Source of the DNA: a virus
Length of the DNA stretch: 61,315 nt
IMG/VR virus record: IMGVR_UViG_3300043587_000032
Location: 1-61,315 of that record
Direction: 5' to 3' (one strand)
Part shown: positions 6,947 through 14,749 of the stretch, piece after piece
Layout of the letters: every line of letters begins with the position of its first letter
Numbering within the stretch: the stretch's first letter is position 1
Translations under genes and position numbers: made by a program
The notes under the pieces: model-generated
Database searches by the model: none
The model's input: only the letters and a program-made list of their open reading frames with translations
Told to the model about the DNA's origin: nothing

Positions 6947-8257
6947 TCACGCGGTGGTCGGGTCCCACTGGGAATCCGGCCGGTCCCAGTACTCCGCGTT
7001 CGGCCGCCACGGCAACATGCCGGAGTGCCCGCGTACGAGACCCTGCGGCCAGTCCCGCTCTTCGCGCTGCCCGCGCCAGCTGATTACGTCGGCCGAGTTC
7101 GGGTCCGCCGACGGGTCCGTTGCGCGCCGGAGGCCCATGCCGAACTCCGGCCAGCCGAGCAGGACCGCGGACCCGCGGGGGCGCATGTAGCGCTGCCCGT
7201 CGAGGTTCTTGCCCTGACCGGCGTGAGCTTCGGTGATGATTGCGCAGCCGTGGCGCTCGCGGATGCCGTCGATCACGCGCAGTACCTCCCCGGCCACCGT
7301 CTCATCGTTCATGTTCGCCCCGCCGGTGAGCTTGTAGAGCGGGCCAATGACCAGGATGTCCGGCGCGGTGTTGCCTACGTAGCGCTCGAGCCACGCCGCG
7401 TCCGTGCCCTTCAGCAAGTCCATGCCGCCGGTGCGGAACTCGACGAACATCCGCTTTCCCCAATCGACCGGCGGGAGCTGCGCAACGTCGCGCTGCGCGT
7501 CCACCACGCCGACCATGCGGCGGTAGCGGCGGCGGGACTGGCGCTGCGAGTTCTCACAGTCGACGATCGAGACGCGCATCTCCGAGTTTCCGTCAAGGAT
7601 CGGCTCGCCGCGGAACGGGTGGATCCCCGCCGCCGTGCAGCACGACACCTGCGCAATGAACTCGGACTTCCCGAGCCCCTCATCCCCCGTGAGCATCAGC
7701 CGGTCACCTCGCTCAATCAAGCCCGGCACGAGCCAGTCGTACTCCTCGAAGCTGGAGAGCAGGTCTACCAGGGTGTGCGGCTCGACGGTGCTGGCCGACG
7801 ACGCATAGGTGGTGAGCTCTTTCAGCGTGGCTTGGATCCGGCCGATGGCGTCCGCGGTCGGCGTCGGCTCGCCGGACTCCCACTCGCGATCGAGGGACTG
7901 AAGCTCGCGCTCGCAGGCCTCCGCGAGCCGACGACGGCCGTACAACTCGGTGACGCGGTCGGCGTACTGGTCGGCGTTCGGGACGTGGAAGAACGAGCCG
8001 TGCAAGTCGATCAGGTACGGGCCAGGGATCTTCGACAGCAGGCCGAGGTCTTCGACGGCGGCGAGCACGGTGATCGGATCCACCGGCATGTGCTTGATGA
8101 CCATGTCCCGGATGATCCCGGCGACGGCGCGTGCCTGCGGTGACCAGAAAGCCGCGGTCGGCACGGCAAGGAAGATCTGTTCAACATCCTTTGGCGCGGA
8201 AAGCATGGCCCCAAGGAGAGCCCGCTCGGTCTGCATGTCGTATGCGTTATGGGCCAT
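6947..8257 (-). CDS. DnaB-type replicative helicase / RepA-like ATPase
   Basis: A 436-aa protein. Residues 1-105 match the DnaB N-terminal helical domain (TERALLGAMLSAPKDVEQIF). The C-terminal RecA-like core has Walker A GDEGLGKSE (about 191-199), a Walker B-type strand PDILVIGPLYKL and a following TEAHAG sensor motif. It should unwind DNA at the phage fork, loaded by the initiator gene 3 bases upstream. No phage DNA polymerase was seen, so host polymerase is presumably recruited. It shares an exact 27-bp segment with the gene at 12599-13984. Confidence 0.83.
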   Translation of the reverse strand: MAHNAYDMQTERALLGAMLSAPKDVEQIFLAVPTAAFWSPQARAVAGIIRDMVIKHMPVDPITVLAAVEDLGLLSKIPGPYLIDLHGSFFHVPNADQYADRVTELYGRRRLAEACERELQSLDREWESGEPTPTADAIGRIQATLKELTTYASSASTVEPHTLVDLLSSFEEYDWLVPGLIERGDRLMLTGDEGLGKSEFIAQVSCCTAAGIHPFRGEPILDGNSEMRVSIVDCENSQRQSRRRYRRMVGVVDAQRDVAQLPPVDWGKRMFVEFRTGGMDLLKGTDAAWLERYVGNTAPDILVIGPLYKLTGGANMNDETVAGEVLRVIDGIRERHGCAIITEAHAGQGKNLDGQRYMRPRGSAVLLGWPEFGMGLRRATDPSADPNSADVISWRGQREERDWPQGLVRGHSGMLPWRPNAEYWDRPDSQWDPTTA

Positions 8258-8260
8258 GTG

Positions 8261-9076
8261 TCACATCTCCAAGCGGGTGCGGCCGGTGTAGACGGCCGGG
8301 CGGGGCTGAGCGGGGGCCGGGCGGGAGCTGGGGAGGCGCGCTCCTCCGCGGAGCTGATTCGCGAGGCGCTCCTCCGTAAGCGTCCAGTTGTGCTCGGCAA
8401 TGAAGGCGAGGACCTGGTTAACGTGGTCGTCCCTGTAACCATGGATCAAGGCCTTGCGGATGATCTTCATAAACGCGGGAACGTTGCCCATCTTGCCGAG
8501 CCGCTCGTAGTGCTCCTGAGCAAGGAGAGTGGCCCGCTTGTTCATCGAGACGTACTCGCCTGCCGTCGCTTCCTTGTCCGAAGCCCTCGCCGCGGCAGCG
8601 GCGGTGTTCTTCTCTTCAGTCTTCTTAAGATCAGTCTTCTCTTTTACCGACTGGATTCCCGTCGACGGAATCTCAGTTGGTGCAACGACCTGCGGATTCG
8701 TGGTGTTTTCCCTGGTCGGGACCATGCCCTGAGATTCAGGTGACGGTGATTCAGTGATCGGCCGGACAATCGGGTCATCCGTGATGGCCCACGTCCATAC
8801 CCACTGGCCACCCTGGGATGTTTTGGTGCGGGCGAGGTAGCCGGTCCGTTCCAACTCCTTCAGAGCGTTGGTGACGGCGTCGCGACCTTCGATGACGGAC
8901 GCGTCGAGCTGCGCCCGATTGACCTCCCAGCCATTCGGGAGGGAGATCATGTATCCAAGCAGGCACCGAGCCACGGCCTTCAGCGGCACCGGCAGCTGGC
9001 CGCGCTGGAAAGCGTTCGAGATGATCGTGAACTGGTCGGCCGGGAGTGGCGCGCGCGAGAGGGTGAAGTCGCTCAT
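8261..9076 (-). CDS. Replication initiator-like protein (winged helix)
   Basis: A 271-aa protein. Residues about 15-100 form a winged-helix domain (LPVPLKAVARCLLGYM, then VNRAQLDASVIEGRDAVTNALKELERTGYL). A charged, Thr/Glu/Lys-rich linker (about 110-165) follows, then a helical C-terminal domain. This matches phage initiators and helicase loaders of the DnaD/RepA-like type. It overlaps the upstream small gene by ATGA and lies 3 bases from the helicase, forming a replication operon. Confidence 0.75.
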   Translation of the reverse strand: MSDFTLSRAPLPADQFTIISNAFQRGQLPVPLKAVARCLLGYMISLPNGWEVNRAQLDASVIEGRDAVTNALKELERTGYLARTKTSQGGQWVWTWAITDDPIVRPITESPSPESQGMVPTRENTTNPQVVAPTEIPSTGIQSVKEKTDLKKTEEKNTAAAAARASDKEATAGEYVSMNKRATLLAQEHYERLGKMGNVPAFMKIIRKALIHGYRDDHVNQVLAFIAEHNWTLTEERLANQLRGGARLPSSRPAPAQPRPAVYTGRTRLEM

Positions 9077-9324
9077 TCCGCCGCACCGCCGTCGAGGGTG
9101 GCGTAGGCCATCTCGTGATCTATCATCGCCAACCGGATGTGTCCACGGAGGGCCAGCTCTTCCATTGCCGCGACAACCGCAGGCTCGAGGTCTGGGAGTG
9201 CGGCCAGGATCTCAGTGGTCTTGGCGTAGCGGCCGTTGCGTCGACCGAACTCGTCGAGCCAGGCCTTCAGGCCGCGCGCCCCCAAGGTGAGGGGACGGAT
9301 GTCGGGGCGCCTTGGTACACTCAT
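9073..9324 (-). CDS. Small winged-helix-like protein in replication operon
   Basis: An 83-aa protein. The region about 25-65 (TTEILAALPDLEPAVVAAMEELALRGHI) has the helix pattern of a small winged-helix domain. It is the first gene of the initiator-helicase operon and overlaps the initiator start. It may regulate or assist initiation; the function is unknown. Confidence 0.6.
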   Translation of the reverse strand: MSVPRRPDIRPLTLGARGLKAWLDEFGRRNGRYAKTTEILAALPDLEPAVVAAMEELALRGHIRLAMIDHEMAYATLDGGAAE

Positions 9325-9413
9325 GACGTTCCTTCTGCTAGGTCGAGTTAGCGCTAGTCCTTGCTGGGACGCGGGTGCGGGCGGTCGTAGGTCGTTTGGG
9401 CGACGAAGACCAC

Positions 9414-9549
9414 GAAGCGGCGGATACCTAAGGGTGTCCGCCGCTTCCGCGTACGTGGGGCGATAAAGTCATTGCGGCCGTTCACCTCCCGAGGTGTGTC
9501 GGGACGGTGAGAGGCAAGTGCGGCGGGATCCTGTGAGGGGTCCCGCCGC
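9414..9549. other. Intergenic region with two strong hairpins; candidate origin or attenuator
   Basis: A 273-base gap (9325-9597) upstream of the initiator operon holds two near-perfect inverted repeats: 9414-9447 (11-bp arms GAAGCGGCGGA/TCCGCCGCTTC) and 9520-9549 (9-bp arms GCGGCGGGA/TCCCGCCGC). A less GC-rich stretch, ATAAAGTCATT, lies between them. Neither hairpin has a U-tract. No gene or operator palindrome is seen. The position next to initiator and helicase makes an origin or a transcript attenuator plausible. Confidence 0.4.
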
Positions 9550-9597
9550 GCGCCAGCGGCCCGGGGTCACACGATCATAGACCCAAATCTCTCCCCC

Positions 9598-10134
9598 TCA
9601 AAACAGGGTGGTGATCGGCGCGGCAGACCCCGCCGGAGGCAGTCCGTCAAGGTCCAATATGAGGTCATGTCCGAGCTTTGTGAGGGTCCAAATCTGGAAT
9701 TCTCGGCCGCGGTGCTCACGAGTTAGCCGGGTTGCCGTGACGAAACCGGCGTCGACCAGCTCACCGCGGCGGGGGCGTTCCGACGATTCGGCGATGCCTA
9801 CGTTCTGCTGGAGCTCGTAGTCCGTCTGGTCGCCGCGCTGGAGCAGGGACCGGAGGATGTTGTGGCGCTGCGTGCCGGACTTCACGACCAGGCTCGCGGC
9901 CGCCCTGCTCGTCTCAGGTGCGTCTCCCCGCTCCTTCCCGGTCCGGTCGTCCGCGGCGGCCAGTCGCTGGGCGTCCAGGGCATCTGAGAGCGTGCGGATG
10001 ACGCAGGCCAATTCGTGCTGCACGCCGCCGGAGACCTGCGCGAGGTCGCCGGGCGATCGGACCTTGTCCAGGTCGCGGGCGAGGTCCATCGCTCGCTGCG
10101 CGCAGGCGATGGACTGCCGGAGGGATTCGATCAT
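9598..10134 (-). CDS. Winged-helix protein of unknown function
   Basis: A 178-aa protein with the start set at the ATG overlapping the upstream stop (ATGA). Residues 1-70 form a helical segment. Residues about 85-165 form a winged-helix domain (NILRSLLQRGDQTDYELQQNVG, then ELVDAGFVTATRLT) ending in a short Pro-rich tail. It could be a phage transcription regulator or a replication accessory protein. It belongs to a tight operon with the four upstream genes. Confidence 0.6.
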   Translation of the reverse strand: MIESLRQSIACAQRAMDLARDLDKVRSPGDLAQVSGGVQHELACVIRTLSDALDAQRLAAADDRTGKERGDAPETSRAAASLVVKSGTQRHNILRSLLQRGDQTDYELQQNVGIAESSERPRRGELVDAGFVTATRLTREHRGREFQIWTLTKLGHDLILDLDGLPPAGSAAPITTLF

Positions 10135-10418
10135 GGCTTGCCCTTCATGAGCTTCTCGTGTGGATCTTGAACGATGCCCCAATCGATCGCGGCGGCGTAG
10201 CCCTTGCCGGTGACGAAGATCCCGTAGATCAGGCCCGCGTGGGAGAGCTCGCGGTGGGCAGTGAGCAGGGACGGCGCTAGCACGTTCAGCGTGTCCCGGG
10301 TGAGCAGCCGGTGGGAAGGGTCGGTAATGAGCTCCTTCCGGACGGCCATGGCCAGGACCGCGTGCCGTTCATCGGTCTGGTCCATCTCGTAGTCGTCGCG
10401 CTTCGCCTTGCCCGTCAC
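10131..10418 (-). CDS. Hypothetical protein, replication block
   Basis: A 95-aa protein with a helical middle (LTRDTLNVLAPSLLTAHREL) and a Gly-containing C-terminal strand region. It is coupled by ATGA overlaps or tight spacing at both ends. No recognised family. Confidence 0.6.
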   Translation of the reverse strand: MTGKAKRDDYEMDQTDERHAVLAMAVRKELITDPSHRLLTRDTLNVLAPSLLTAHRELSHAGLIYGIFVTGKGYAAAIDWGIVQDPHEKLMKGKP

Positions 10419-11119
10419 GGCTTCGCCTTCGGCTGCTCACGCGTGACCTTCACGCCCTTGAAATCGGTCTTCTTCGTGGTGGCCTGCTTCAGGGCGGCTG
10501 CCACCGTCTCGCCGCCCTCCATGCGCGCCACCGTCGCCGCCGCCGCGCGGACCTTCGAGACCTGCGGAACGAACTTGCCGAGCGAGGTGTAGACCGCCAT
10601 GGCGTCGGCGAGCAGCTCGGACAGCAGGCGTACCGCTTCCTCGCCGTCGCCATGAAACTCGGACTGGAACATCTTCACCAGCTGCTCGTGCCGGTCCGTC
10701 ATGAACTGGAAGGCGGTGGCGTTGCGCAGAGCGGACTCATCGAAGCTGTAGGAGTTCGCGGCGTCGATCTCGATCTTCAGGTCGGTGCCGTCGATGTCCG
10801 GAACGGTGATGCCCTGGTTCGGCACGCCGTCCTGCTCGCCAACGGCGGTGGCCAGGGTTTCCAGTACAGCGCTCTTGCGCACGTCGCGGGCGAAGTCGGC
10901 AAAGGCTCGGCCGTAGTCCGCCGCAGTCTCCGCAATGGCCCCGTACCGGCGGAACGCGTGGTAGTAGTCCTCGGGCAGCGGGTCGCCCTTCGCGGCAAGT
11001 GCCGTCTCTTCCTCCGCAATAGCCGCATCCAGCCCGGCGCGCAAGGTCCGCCGGAGGTCGGTGGCGGCCGGAAGCTTGCGGCCGTCGTGAAGGATCAATT
11101 CCTGATCGGGCTCGGTCAT
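10415..11119 (-). CDS. Hypothetical helical protein, replication block
   Basis: A 234-aa, mostly helical acidic protein with two long helical regions and a basic C-terminal tail (KKTDFKGVKVTREQPKAKP). The start at 11119 overlaps the upstream stop (ATGA); a longer frame to 11629 is a shadow of the next genes. Its place in the replication/recombination operon suggests a DNA-metabolism accessory role, but no motif identifies it. Confidence 0.65.
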   Translation of the reverse strand: MTEPDQELILHDGRKLPAATDLRRTLRAGLDAAIAEEETALAAKGDPLPEDYYHAFRRYGAIAETAADYGRAFADFARDVRKSAVLETLATAVGEQDGVPNQGITVPDIDGTDLKIEIDAANSYSFDESALRNATAFQFMTDRHEQLVKMFQSEFHGDGEEAVRLLSELLADAMAVYTSLGKFVPQVSKVRAAAATVARMEGGETVAAALKQATTKKTDFKGVKVTREQPKAKP

Positions 11120-11418
11120 CGGCGGGCGCCTTTCTTGGTCTCGACGAACTTGATGCGACCCTCGTAGATGGCGATGAAGAAATCCGCAAAGCCGCGGGTC
11201 TTGGCGAAGTCCTGCGGCTGGAGGGCGTTTTTCGGGTGGGCGTACTTGCTCGGGTGGTCGAGTAGTCCAAGCTGGAGAAGTGCCATCTTCAGCGCGTGCT
11301 TCGCGAAGCTCGGGTACTCGCGGAGGAGCCGTTCGGCGGATGTCCGGCCGTCGGCGTAGGCGTCGGGGTAGGCGCGCGCGAGGGCCTCGGATTCGACGCG
11401 CTTCACGAGATCGGTCAT
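11116..11418 (-). CDS. Hypothetical protein
   Basis: A 100-aa protein with a helical N-terminal half and a C-terminal FIAIYEGRIKFVETKKG strand. It is 3 bases downstream of the Cys-rich gene and overlaps the next gene by ATGA. Function unknown. Confidence 0.6.
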   Translation of the reverse strand: MTDLVKRVESEALARAYPDAYADGRTSAERLLREYPSFAKHALKMALLQLGLLDHPSKYAHPKNALQPQDFAKTRGFADFFIAIYEGRIKFVETKKGARR

Positions 11419-11421
11419 GGG

Positions 11422-11718
11422 CTAGTCCTTCGCGGTTTCGATGATGACCGGCCGGTCGCAGTCGAGTCCCGCGGTGTCGCGGGGAAGCTGGAAGGCGCAC
11501 GGTTCGCAGCAGTTCACGAGCTGCGTGGCGTGGCAGGCGAGCGGCAGGTATAGGCCGACCTCGATGGTGCGGTCCTCGAGCTGACAGACGGGGCAGTCGT
11601 CGCCGTAGTTGTCGACCTGGTCGGTCCAAACGCGGCGAAGCTCGATGGTGAGCGTGTCGCAGCCGGTGAGGCTGGTCTTCCGGGTGGCGAGGCTGGCCTT
11701 CCGGGTGGTGTGCGGCAT
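11422..11718 (-). CDS. Cys-rich zinc-ribbon-like protein
   Basis: A 98-aa protein with CPVCQ and NCCEPC pairs about 28 residues apart, suggesting one zinc site. The N-terminus is basic with a repeated Thr-Arg-Lys-x-Ser-Leu motif. The start at 11718 is fixed by the promoter: the -10 TAAGAT ends seven bases before the ATG, giving a leaderless message. It is the first gene of the replication operon that runs to about 9598. Confidence 0.65.
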   Translation of the reverse strand: MPHTTRKASLATRKTSLTGCDTLTIELRRVWTDQVDNYGDDCPVCQLEDRTIEVGLYLPLACHATQLVNCCEPCAFQLPRDTAGLDCDRPVIIETAKD

Positions 11719-11725
11719 GACGTGG

Positions 11726-11754
11726 ATCTTACCCCCTAAGTTGGGGGGACGCAA
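11726..11754 (-). promoter_or_regulatory. Operator-promoter for replication block
   Basis: -35 TTGCGT, a 17-base spacer made of C6 and G5 arms, and -10 TAAGAT on the minus strand; the -10 is seven bases from the start codon. One of the clearest members of the family. It should control the genes from 11718 downwards. Confidence 0.8.
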
Positions 11755-11790
11755 GAGAGACCCCCGGGACTCGATCCCCAGGGGTCTCTC
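11755..11790. terminator. Hairpin terminator after ssb operon
   Basis: A 10-bp perfect stem (GAGAGACCCC/GGGGTCTCTC) with a loop containing a TCGA(G/A)TCCC motif. It separates the SSB operon from the next operator-promoter. It shares about 24 nearly identical bases with the terminator at 34612-34654. Confidence 0.65.
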
Positions 11791-11860
11791 GTTCGCGTTC
11801 ACCTCTGCACAAAGGCTCGCGCTCACCAGCTGTATTGGAATACAGCTAGGAGTTCATCGG

Positions 11861-12394
11861 TCAGAACGGCGGTTCGTCCGGGAAGGACTGCTGGCCACCC
11901 TGTTGACCGTACGGCGGCGGTGCCGAGCCCCAGGGGTCATCGCCGCCGCCCTGCTGGTACTGGCCACCCTGCTGGCGGTTTTGCGGCGCCTGACGCTGCT
12001 GCTGGCCGCCCTGCTGCTGCCCGCCGCCGCGCTGTGCACGTTGACTCATCGCCGTGGCGAACTTCAGGTCAGGGCCACAGGTGTCCATCTGCACCTCGAG
12101 CGACTGGCCTTCCTTGCCCTCGCTGGAGGACCACTTCCGCAGGGACACGCGGCCGGTGACGGCAACGCGGTCACCCTTGTTGATGGACTCCGCAATGTTC
12201 TCAGCCATCTGGCGCCACGCAGTGCAGCGGTACCAGGTGGCATCGCCGTCCACCCACTCGCCGGTGCCCTGGTCCTTATTGCGCGGCGTGACGCACACGC
12301 TGAGCTGGACAACTGCGGCGCCGGACGGGGTGAACCGGAGTTCCGGATCCTGTCCGACATTGCCGACCAGTTGAATCGTCGCTTCGTTAGCCAT
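11861..12394 (-). CDS. ssb: Single-stranded DNA-binding protein
   Basis: A 177-aa protein. Residues 1-110 are an SSB OB-fold (ATIQLVGNVGQDPELRFT, then WYRCTAWRQMAENIAESINKGDRVAVTGRV). The tail is Gly/Gln-rich (about 118-165), and the C-terminus ends in the acidic DEPPF tip that recruits partner proteins. It coats ssDNA in replication and in annealing with the ERF protein encoded nearby. It overlaps the upstream gene by 8 bases. Confidence 0.95.
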   Translation of the reverse strand: MANEATIQLVGNVGQDPELRFTPSGAAVVQLSVCVTPRNKDQGTGEWVDGDATWYRCTAWRQMAENIAESINKGDRVAVTGRVSLRKWSSSEGKEGQSLEVQMDTCGPDLKFATAMSQRAQRGGGQQQGGQQQRQAPQNRQQGGQYQQGGGDDPWGSAPPPYGQQGGQQSFPDEPPF

Positions 12395-12599
12395 TCGCGG
12401 GACTTCCTTCTTTCTCGTTTTCTTCGGTTTCCGGGTAGGTCGATTCGATCAGGCCCACCGCGAGCCGGGCGGCCCGGAGAGTGGTTGCGGCGATCTTGTC
12501 AGCGGTCAGCATGGACGGGATGTGCTCCGAACCAGCCTGCTTCGAGGCCACCTGCTTGCCGTCCACGTACACCAGCACCCATGCCTGGACGACAGTCAT
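12387..12599 (-). CDS. Small hypothetical protein between recombination genes
   Basis: A 70-aa protein. The N-terminal strand AWVLVYVDGKQVASKQ is followed by a helix (TADKIAATTLRAARLAVGL) and an acidic tail. The start overlaps the upstream stop by one base (TGATG). Possibly an SSB or recombinase partner; unproven. Confidence 0.6.
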   Translation of the reverse strand: MTVVQAWVLVYVDGKQVASKQAGSEHIPSMLTADKIAATTLRAARLAVGLIESTYPETEENEKEGSPANG

Positions 12600-13984
12600 C
12601 AGCGCCCGCCAGTCCAGCTGGAGCGGTCCGTGTTCGCCGTCGGACTGGTGAACGTCGTCTGCATCGAGCGGCTGATGGATTGGAAGCCGGACAGCTGCGC
12701 GCGGATCGTGTGGAGTAGGTCCCGCGTGCAGCGGACCAGCGTGGCGGACTCCGTCATCTCCCACGACTCGCGCTCGCACGAGATCGTGGCGTCGGCCTTG
12801 CGCTGGTCCGCCGACCTCGCGGTAGACAGCTTGATGGCCTTGGCGTACTTGATCGAATGCGCGTGCTCTGCGGCGTGGTTGCGGGCGAGTTGCTGCCGGA
12901 GGAAGAACTCGCCGTTTTCCAGCCGCTTGTTCAAGTTGACCATCTGCATTTCCACATCGAGCGGCGTGTAGATCTGCGTCGAGTCGAGCGCCGGGAGGTC
13001 CGAGATGATGGGATCGTTCGAGCCAGGCTCGGGCATGATCGGCGTGCCGGATCCAATCTCCGGCGTAGCCACCTCCCTAACCGGCGGGAGCTGCGCAACG
13101 TCGCGCCCGCCGCCGAACTCCTCGACGTAGCTCTCTTCCTGTCGGGCGGTAACCTCCCGGATCCCGTAGTGGTTGTGCATGGCACACCACCCGGAGTCCG
13201 GCATCGCGAGATCCTCGCAGCTCGTTGCCGCGTCGTCCTCATCGATCACCAGCGCGGTGCAGTAGCCAGCCTTCGGTTCGTCGTCGAACCGGCCGAACGG
13301 CTTCGAGGTCGTCTCGGACGGCACGACTTCGGTGCCCGCCGCGGGCTCGGGTTCCGGCTCGTAGCGGTAGGCGTGGGCGTTCGGATCCCACGTCGCGCCG
13401 TCGTCGAGGACCGCCGCCGGTTCGTCTCCACTGGCGGGGTGAACGGCCTGCGCTTCGTCACAGGTCTCGTCAGCCGTGACCACAAAGTCGTCGCCCTCGA
13501 CCGGCTTGCGCGCTGCCTGTACCAGCTCTTGAAACCTGGCGAGCGTCTCGGGCCGGATGACCGCATCCACTTCGGCCTGCGTCGGGAATTCGTCGCGCAC
13601 GATCTCGACGGGGCCGTAGTTACCCTCGATCACCTCGGGCTCCACAGTGGACTCGACAACGTCCGGAACCTCTTGCGGTGCCTCGGGGATGATTTCCGGA
13701 TAAGCCCCGAAGGCCCCCTTCCGCCCGCGAGCAGCTGCTACCGTCTCGGCTGCTTTCTGCCAGACGGCCTGTCCGGCTTCCGACTTCGGGCCGCGTTGGT
13801 CGGTGAGCTGGATAGGCGTCGGCTCGTAGCCGTCATCATCCGGCTCATCCTCGATCGGCCAGCCGAGCAGTTCCCCGCACGCGCAGACAATCCCGTCGTC
13901 TCCGATGTGCGGGTGCTTGCCCACATCCTTGTGTCCGGCGTGGTCCGGCCAAAACTCCGCAATGGTGACCTGTGCCGACGGCAT
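12599..13984 (-). CDS. Large acidic protein with a zinc-finger-like segment, recombination block
   Basis: A 461-aa protein. The N-terminus has a CACG motif. A long acidic low-complexity middle (about 60-250) precedes a Cys/His cluster (CTALVIDEDDAATSC, then WCAMHNH, about 255-295). The C-terminal 110 residues are helical, resembling the conserved helical protein often found beside phage SSB and annealase genes. The start was set 2 bases from the ERF stop. It shares RDVAQLPPV and 27 identical bases with the helicase gene. Confidence 0.6.
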   Translation of the reverse strand: MPSAQVTIAEFWPDHAGHKDVGKHPHIGDDGIVCACGELLGWPIEDEPDDDGYEPTPIQLTDQRGPKSEAGQAVWQKAAETVAAARGRKGAFGAYPEIIPEAPQEVPDVVESTVEPEVIEGNYGPVEIVRDEFPTQAEVDAVIRPETLARFQELVQAARKPVEGDDFVVTADETCDEAQAVHPASGDEPAAVLDDGATWDPNAHAYRYEPEPEPAAGTEVVPSETTSKPFGRFDDEPKAGYCTALVIDEDDAATSCEDLAMPDSGWCAMHNHYGIREVTARQEESYVEEFGGGRDVAQLPPVREVATPEIGSGTPIMPEPGSNDPIISDLPALDSTQIYTPLDVEMQMVNLNKRLENGEFFLRQQLARNHAAEHAHSIKYAKAIKLSTARSADQRKADATISCERESWEMTESATLVRCTRDLLHTIRAQLSGFQSISRSMQTTFTSPTANTDRSSWTGGR

Positions 13985-13985
13985 A

Positions 13986-14741
13986 TCAGTACCCGCCTTC
14001 CGGCGCTGCCTGCCCGAGGGTGGCACCGGCCGCGGCGAAGTGGACCTTCAGGGCTGCACCGTTGACCTGGTAGCCGAGCAGGCTTCGCTCCTTCGCTGTG
14101 CCGATCATCGAGTTCAGGCGCTCGAGGGTGATGTCCGGTGCCTGCATCTGCTGGATGTACCACTGGGCGGCGGCCTCGCGCTTCTCTGCGGCCTGGCCGT
14201 CCTGGTTCACCGGCGGTGCCGAATTGGCCGGACGCTGGTTCTGCGGCCGTTGCTGCTGGCGGGCCTGCTGGTTCTGCACGGGCTCGTCTCCGGGGCGCTC
14301 GGCATCCGGGTCCTTCTCGCCGGTGGGCAGCGCGAAGGCCTGCGTCAGGGCTGTCTTCATGGCCATCGTGTGGGCCTTGTTGGTGGCCTTGTCCGAGGTG
14401 TCGGCGCTCTCGCCCATTGCCTCGAAGACCAGCTCAGAGCCGTCGACCAGGCTGGTGAAGATGAAGCGAACTCGCAGCGTGACGACGGTCATGACGCCGC
14501 CGTTGCTGGTCTTCTTCGAGGTGAGGTCCATCGAGGTGTCGAGGATGGCCGACTGGACGAACACGCCGTGCTTACGGAACGAGTCCCCCAGCGCGACCAT
14601 CGTGTCGTCGAACGAACGGAACTTGTAGCGGGTGTTGCCCTGGGCATACTGGCCGGTCTTCGGGACGCTGGTCACGTCCTTCATGACCCCCCAGATGGCG
14701 GCGTAAATGGCGCGAGGGGACTGCTGGGCAGGCGAGGTCAT
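13986..14741 (-). CDS. erf: ERF-family single-strand annealing protein
   Basis: A 251-aa protein. Residues about 10-150 match the ERF superfamily: helical N-terminus, YKFRSFDDTMVALGDSFRKHG, a VTLRVRF strand, and the signature MGESADTSDKATNKAHTMA followed by KTALTQAFALPTG. A Gln/Pro-rich linker and a small helical C-terminal domain follow. It anneals complementary ssDNA in phage recombination, together with SSB. It lies 8 bases downstream of the candidate regulator gene. Confidence 0.85.
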   Translation of the reverse strand: MTSPAQQSPRAIYAAIWGVMKDVTSVPKTGQYAQGNTRYKFRSFDDTMVALGDSFRKHGVFVQSAILDTSMDLTSKKTSNGGVMTVVTLRVRFIFTSLVDGSELVFEAMGESADTSDKATNKAHTMAMKTALTQAFALPTGEKDPDAERPGDEPVQNQQARQQQRPQNQRPANSAPPVNQDGQAAEKREAAAQWYIQQMQAPDITLERLNSMIGTAKERSLLGYQVNGAALKVHFAAAGATLGQAAPEGGY

Positions 14742-14749
14742 TGCGTCTC

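Noticed and set aside
6152-8143. 663-codon plus-strand frame opposite the protease and helicase
   Set aside because: Antisense shadow of two proteins with complete motifs; its product lacks any recognisable domain.
10415-11629. Extended start at 11629 for the 234-aa gene
   Set aside because: The extra part is an Arg/Pro-rich shadow of the next two genes, and the ATG at 11119 has the usual ATGA overlap.
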